Part shown: one piece after another, positions 6,001 through 8,314 of the stretch
Numbering within the stretch: the stretch's first letter is position 1
Layout of the letters: every line of letters begins with the position of its first letter
NCBI GenBank assembly: GCA_012797825.1
Contig: JAAZOI010000344.1
Coordinates: 1 to 8,314, forward strand
Direction of reading: 5' to 3'
DNA from: Eubacteriaceae bacterium
GTDB lineage: Bacteria > Bacillota > Clostridia > Eubacteriales > UBA1433
DNA length: 8,314 nucleotides
The notes under the pieces: generated by a model
What the model was told of the DNA's origin: nothing
Database searches by the model: none
The model's input: the letters and a program-made list of their open reading frames with translations, nothing else
Translations under genes and position numbers: made by a program

Positions 6001-6533
6001 ATGTATCTGACCTATCCAAACCCTCTCTAAACTCCTTCATGCACCGTAGGGGCGAACTGTGTTCGCCCACTCTCAAATACCCAGCCCGGACCATACTTTG
6101 TATCTTTTTTATGATTAACCTATCTGCACCCAAAAAATTGTATGCTTAAACATCTGCTTGCACTACCCCAAAAATGTAGGGAACGACAACCTTGGCGTTC
6201 CGCCTCTGTTCCATTGCCCTATACTAAATGTATCTGATAATTGGAAATTATTTTATATATGTAATTAACGGATGATTTCTCTTCCTTATTCAAATGCTTT
6301 AAATATAGATATTCCGCTGTCTCTTGTAATTTACTATATATCAAGCCTATCCAAACCTCTCTAAACTCCTTCATACACCGTAGGGGCGAACTTTGTTCGT
6401 CCGCTCTCCATTGCCCCTCTAGAACCGTACAATATCTTTTTTATGACTCACCTATTTGCACCCAAAAAATTTATGTTCAATCATCTGCTTGCACTACCCA
6501 CAAAATGTAGGGAACGACCCCTGTGTCGTTCCG
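6001..6533 (+). repeat. Array 2 of alternating palindromic hairpins (A-B-A-B)
   Basis: The hairpins belong to the same two families and have the same orientation as array 1. Type A is at 6046-6069 and 6380-6403, type B at 6176-6202 and 6507-6533. The B copy at 6507 has perfect 8-bp arms GGAACGAC/GTCGTTCC. Here the A-to-B distance is about 127-130 nt, because a conserved block containing ATCTTTTTTATGA and CATCTGCTTGC separates them. The same block lies between A (4195) and B (4325) of array 1 but is absent from the two short tandem units. The segment after B5 (6203-6280) matches the segment after B1 (4028-4105). The array fills most of the gene-free gap 5867-6610, in which no coding region was found. 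Confidence 0.9.
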
Positions 6534-6610
6534 CCTAAAGTTACATTGCAATATACAAAATACCTATGATAACAGTAAAATCTTTTTTAAATTAATTGAT
6601 ATTGCTGGCA

Positions 6611-6642
6611 ATAAAATAAAAAAACACTTCCTAAGAAGTGTT
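6611..6642 (-). terminator. Intrinsic terminator of mgtC copy 2
   Basis: On the minus strand AACACTTC, loop TTAG, GAAGTGTT is followed by a T-rich tract (6622 down to 6611). It is a perfect 8-bp stem (6623-6642), placed 16 nt after the mgtC stop codon. Confidence 0.92.
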
Positions 6643-6658
6643 AATTAAAACTTATAAA

Positions 6659-7333
6659 TTAATACTCAATCAACTTTATATCAGCATTATCCGTCAGCAT
6701 GTCCAAAAGCGTGCTTACTTTAAATCCCGCAGGCATCTTTAAATACATTTCAATATCCATCATCCCGTTTTCAGCCTTATCCGCCTTTAAGTCTACTATT
6801 TCTATTTTGTACTGATCAAACTTTTTTCTTATATACGCTATGGCGCTTCCGTTGCAGTCAGCTTTAATTATCAATTGCTTTGTCATAGGCAGCCTGAGTA
6901 TTTTAAAATTCCTGTGAAGCAGCACCTGAATTACAAAAACCAAAACAGTAGCGATAACTCCCGCAACATACAAGCCTGCTCCCACTGCCATTCCTATGCC
7001 CGCTGTCGTCCATATCCCCGCAGCGGTTGTTAGTCCGTTTATAGACTGCTTTTTCACAAAAATCATTCCTGCTCCCAAAAAGCCTATACCTGTTACTATC
7101 TGCGCCGCCATTCTGGACGGATCAAAATTATACCCGTTTGCCTTTATCAGGTCAACAAAACCGTACTGTGATATGAGCATAATCAAAGCAGCGCCTATAG
7201 CCACAAGCATATGCGTTCTTATACCCGCTTCCTTAAGCCTGTTTTTCCGCTCGTATCCAATAACCGCTCCGCAGAGTCCCGCTGCTGCCAATTTTACTAA
7301 AAATATTAACTGTACCGTCCAATATTCGTTCAT
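6659..7333 (-). CDS. MgtC/SapB family membrane protein, copy 2
   Basis: This is a 224-residue paralogue of the protein encoded at 5192-5866 and aligns with it without gaps. Residues 1-150, the membrane part, are about 71% identical by hand count. They keep CGAVIGYER, AGIRTH, DPSRMAAQIVTGIGFLGAGM and GLTTAAGIW. Residues 151-224, the ACT-like soluble domain, are only about 36% identical. The membrane function is therefore probably shared while the regulatory or partner-binding domain has diverged. The ribosome site AGGA is weaker and more distant (11 nt) than that of copy 1. The gene ends at a strong terminator, so it is a separate transcription unit from copy 1. Upstream on the same strand, 129 nt away, is a secreted-protein gene. 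No clear promoter was found in that gap. The magnesium or acid-stress role is known only from other members of the family. Confidence 0.93.
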   Translation of the reverse strand: MNEYWTVQLIFLVKLAAAGLCGAVIGYERKNRLKEAGIRTHMLVAIGAALIMLISQYGFVDLIKANGYNFDPSRMAAQIVTGIGFLGAGMIFVKKQSINGLTTAAGIWTTAGIGMAVGAGLYVAGVIATVLVFVIQVLLHRNFKILRLPMTKQLIIKADCNGSAIAYIRKKFDQYKIEIVDLKADKAENGMMDIEMYLKMPAGFKVSTLLDMLTDNADIKLIEY

Positions 7334-7462
7334 ATAAATTCTTGTCCTATCATAATTTCTGGTTTAAATTCTATCTGATATTTCGTTACTTATGTTATGC
7401 TGATATTCCATCTTTAATACTGTATTGCATTTATACAAGCAATTATTATTTAATACATCTTA

Positions 7463-8266
7463 TTAATTATTAATAACGATTTTTAATGCCGTTCCTAAAG
7501 GCGGATAGCTCTCGGCTATAACGTCTGATATGGTAATAGTTAATTTGTCTTTAATATCATCAATAATAGCTTTCTTGCCGTCCTTAAATACAATAACGGT
7601 ATCTTGAGTAATTCGAAGGTTAATTATATCAAACTTTTCATATGTCGGACAGGAAACCAAAATAGAATTATCCATTCTTTGTATTAACGTTGCATTGAAT
7701 GTGTTTTTCGCGGTATTATCCTGTTTCGCGTCAATCAGCGTCTTAAGAAGCTGTTCGCCGGACTGATTGCATACATCCTTTCCATCCGCGTAAGACAGAT
7801 AAAATACTTTATCTCCGTCAACCGCATACAAAAGCACATGCACACCGCTGCCGATATCTTTCGTGGGTCCTAAATATTCTATGATTTTATCATAAGTCAT
7901 ACCCGCTTTTATGCTTTTAATCTGCTCAGAGGTTATTTTCGCGGTATAATGCAAACTATAATATTCCACAATTGAGTCATATATTTCCCTGCCGTCTGCC
8001 GATGCGCTTTCAATGCCAATCTCCTGCGCCCTTTCGTTTAACACATCAACCGTTGTTTCATATTCAAACGAATCCGATTTAATATCTTTATAAACTTTTT
8101 TCGTATCGCTTCTGGAAAGTTCACTGTTGTCTATGCCTATTTTATTAAGAAAGCTTTCCGCTTTGTTGTAATTATAACCATCAACAGCCGCATATGCCGA
8201 TAAAGGAATGATAAATAAAACTGCTATGGCTATAACAGTAACAGCCAATTTTTTCTTTGTCTTCAT
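7463..8266 (-). CDS. Secreted protein with BamE/SmpA-like and OB-fold-like segments, function unknown
   Basis: The protein has 267 residues from ATG 8266. An upstream ATG at 8275 would add three residues, but its only Shine-Dalgarno (AAAAGG) touches the start codon, whereas that site lies 9 nt before 8266. An N-terminal signal peptide (KTKKK, then a hydrophobic stretch, ending AYA before AVDGYNYN) suggests export and cleavage. The middle, IKAGMTYDKIIEYLGPTKDIG (from about residue 118) through VLLYAVDGDKVFYLSY, has the pattern of SmpA/BamE-like domains: a GMT-(6)-LG-PT turn and then two strands. The last 80 residues (NATLIQRMDNSILV to SYPPLGTALKIVI) look like a small beta-barrel seen in YobA/DUF3221-type Firmicute proteins. 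Both assignments are by pattern and uncertain. The role is unknown and probably extracytoplasmic. No terminator follows, and mgtC copy 2 begins 129 nt downstream. Confidence 0.85.
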   Translation of the reverse strand: MKTKKKLAVTVIAIAVLFIIPLSAYAAVDGYNYNKAESFLNKIGIDNSELSRSDTKKVYKDIKSDSFEYETTVDVLNERAQEIGIESASADGREIYDSIVEYYSLHYTAKITSEQIKSIKAGMTYDKIIEYLGPTKDIGSGVHVLLYAVDGDKVFYLSYADGKDVCNQSGEQLLKTLIDAKQDNTAKNTFNATLIQRMDNSILVSCPTYEKFDIINLRITQDTVIVFKDGKKAIIDDIKDKLTITISDVIAESYPPLGTALKIVINN

Positions 8267-8275
8267 TTCACTCAT

Positions 8276-8281
8276 CCTTTT
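8276..8281 (-). promoter_or_regulatory. Ribosome binding site deciding start 8266
   Basis: AAAAGG lies directly against the ATG at 8275, leaving no spacer, but 9 nt before the second ATG at 8266. Initiation at 8266 is therefore more likely. Only 33 nt of further upstream sequence are in the window, and no promoter is visible in it. Confidence 0.6.
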
Positions 8282-8314
8282 ATAAATATCTCAAATTTTT
8301 AACTTCTCTAATAA

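Noticed and set aside
5978..6040. Minus-strand micro-ORF starting MKEFREGLDR in the conserved block before hairpin A
   Set aside because: The same reading frame is broken or shifted in three of the five copies (before the A elements at 4412, 4547 and 6380), so conservation is at the DNA level, not the peptide level.
4001..6533. CRISPR arrays
   Set aside because: Repeats are spaced irregularly (49, about 86, 130 and about 200 nt), the intervals are themselves conserved between units, and two different palindromes alternate. No cas gene is in the window.
4001..6533. The hairpins as intrinsic terminators
   Set aside because: None is followed by a T-tract in either direction. True terminators are present separately at 3791-3824 and 6611-6642.

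Overview
The window looks like chromosomal DNA of an AT-rich Clostridia-type Firmicute. The signs are Gram-positive style Shine-Dalgarno sites (GGAGG, GAGGGG), near-consensus sigma-A promoters, a lipobox lipoprotein, zinc-type ribosomal protein L31 next to rho, and 224-residue MgtC/SapB proteins. The species cannot be named from this sequence.

Layout. Positions 1-1545 (minus strand) hold serS, followed 2 nt later by a lipoprotein gene that runs off the left edge. The start codon of that gene is served by a ribosome site lying inside the serS 3' end. A divergent AT-rich gap (1546-1909) carries a very good serS promoter. Positions 1910-3790 (plus) hold rho and rpmE, closed by an intrinsic terminator at 3791-3824. 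The Rho protein carries two tandem copies of its RNA-binding cold-shock domain instead of one. Positions 3825-4651 contain no gene but hold the first of two arrays of alternating palindromic hairpins. Positions 4652-5161 carry a promoter and a small two-helix membrane protein of unknown function (plus). Positions 5192-5866 hold mgtC copy 1 (minus). Positions 5867-6610 again have no gene and hold the second hairpin array. Positions 6611-7333 hold mgtC copy 2 with its own terminator (minus). Positions 7463-8266 hold a secreted protein of unknown role (minus).

The left half is housekeeping: serine tRNA charging, transcription termination and a ribosomal protein. The right half is accessory in character: paralogous MgtC-family membrane proteins, envelope or secreted proteins of unknown role, and repeat arrays.

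The two observations most worth following are the doubled primary RNA-binding domain of Rho and the two arrays. In the arrays two hairpin types (A with GGGCGAAC arms, B with GGAACGAC arms) alternate strictly B-A-B-A-B-A-B and A-B-A-B, always in the same orientation. They sit inside longer conserved units of about 135 or 330 bp. No complete, recognisable new defence or metabolic system is visible. All percent identities given here are hand counts.
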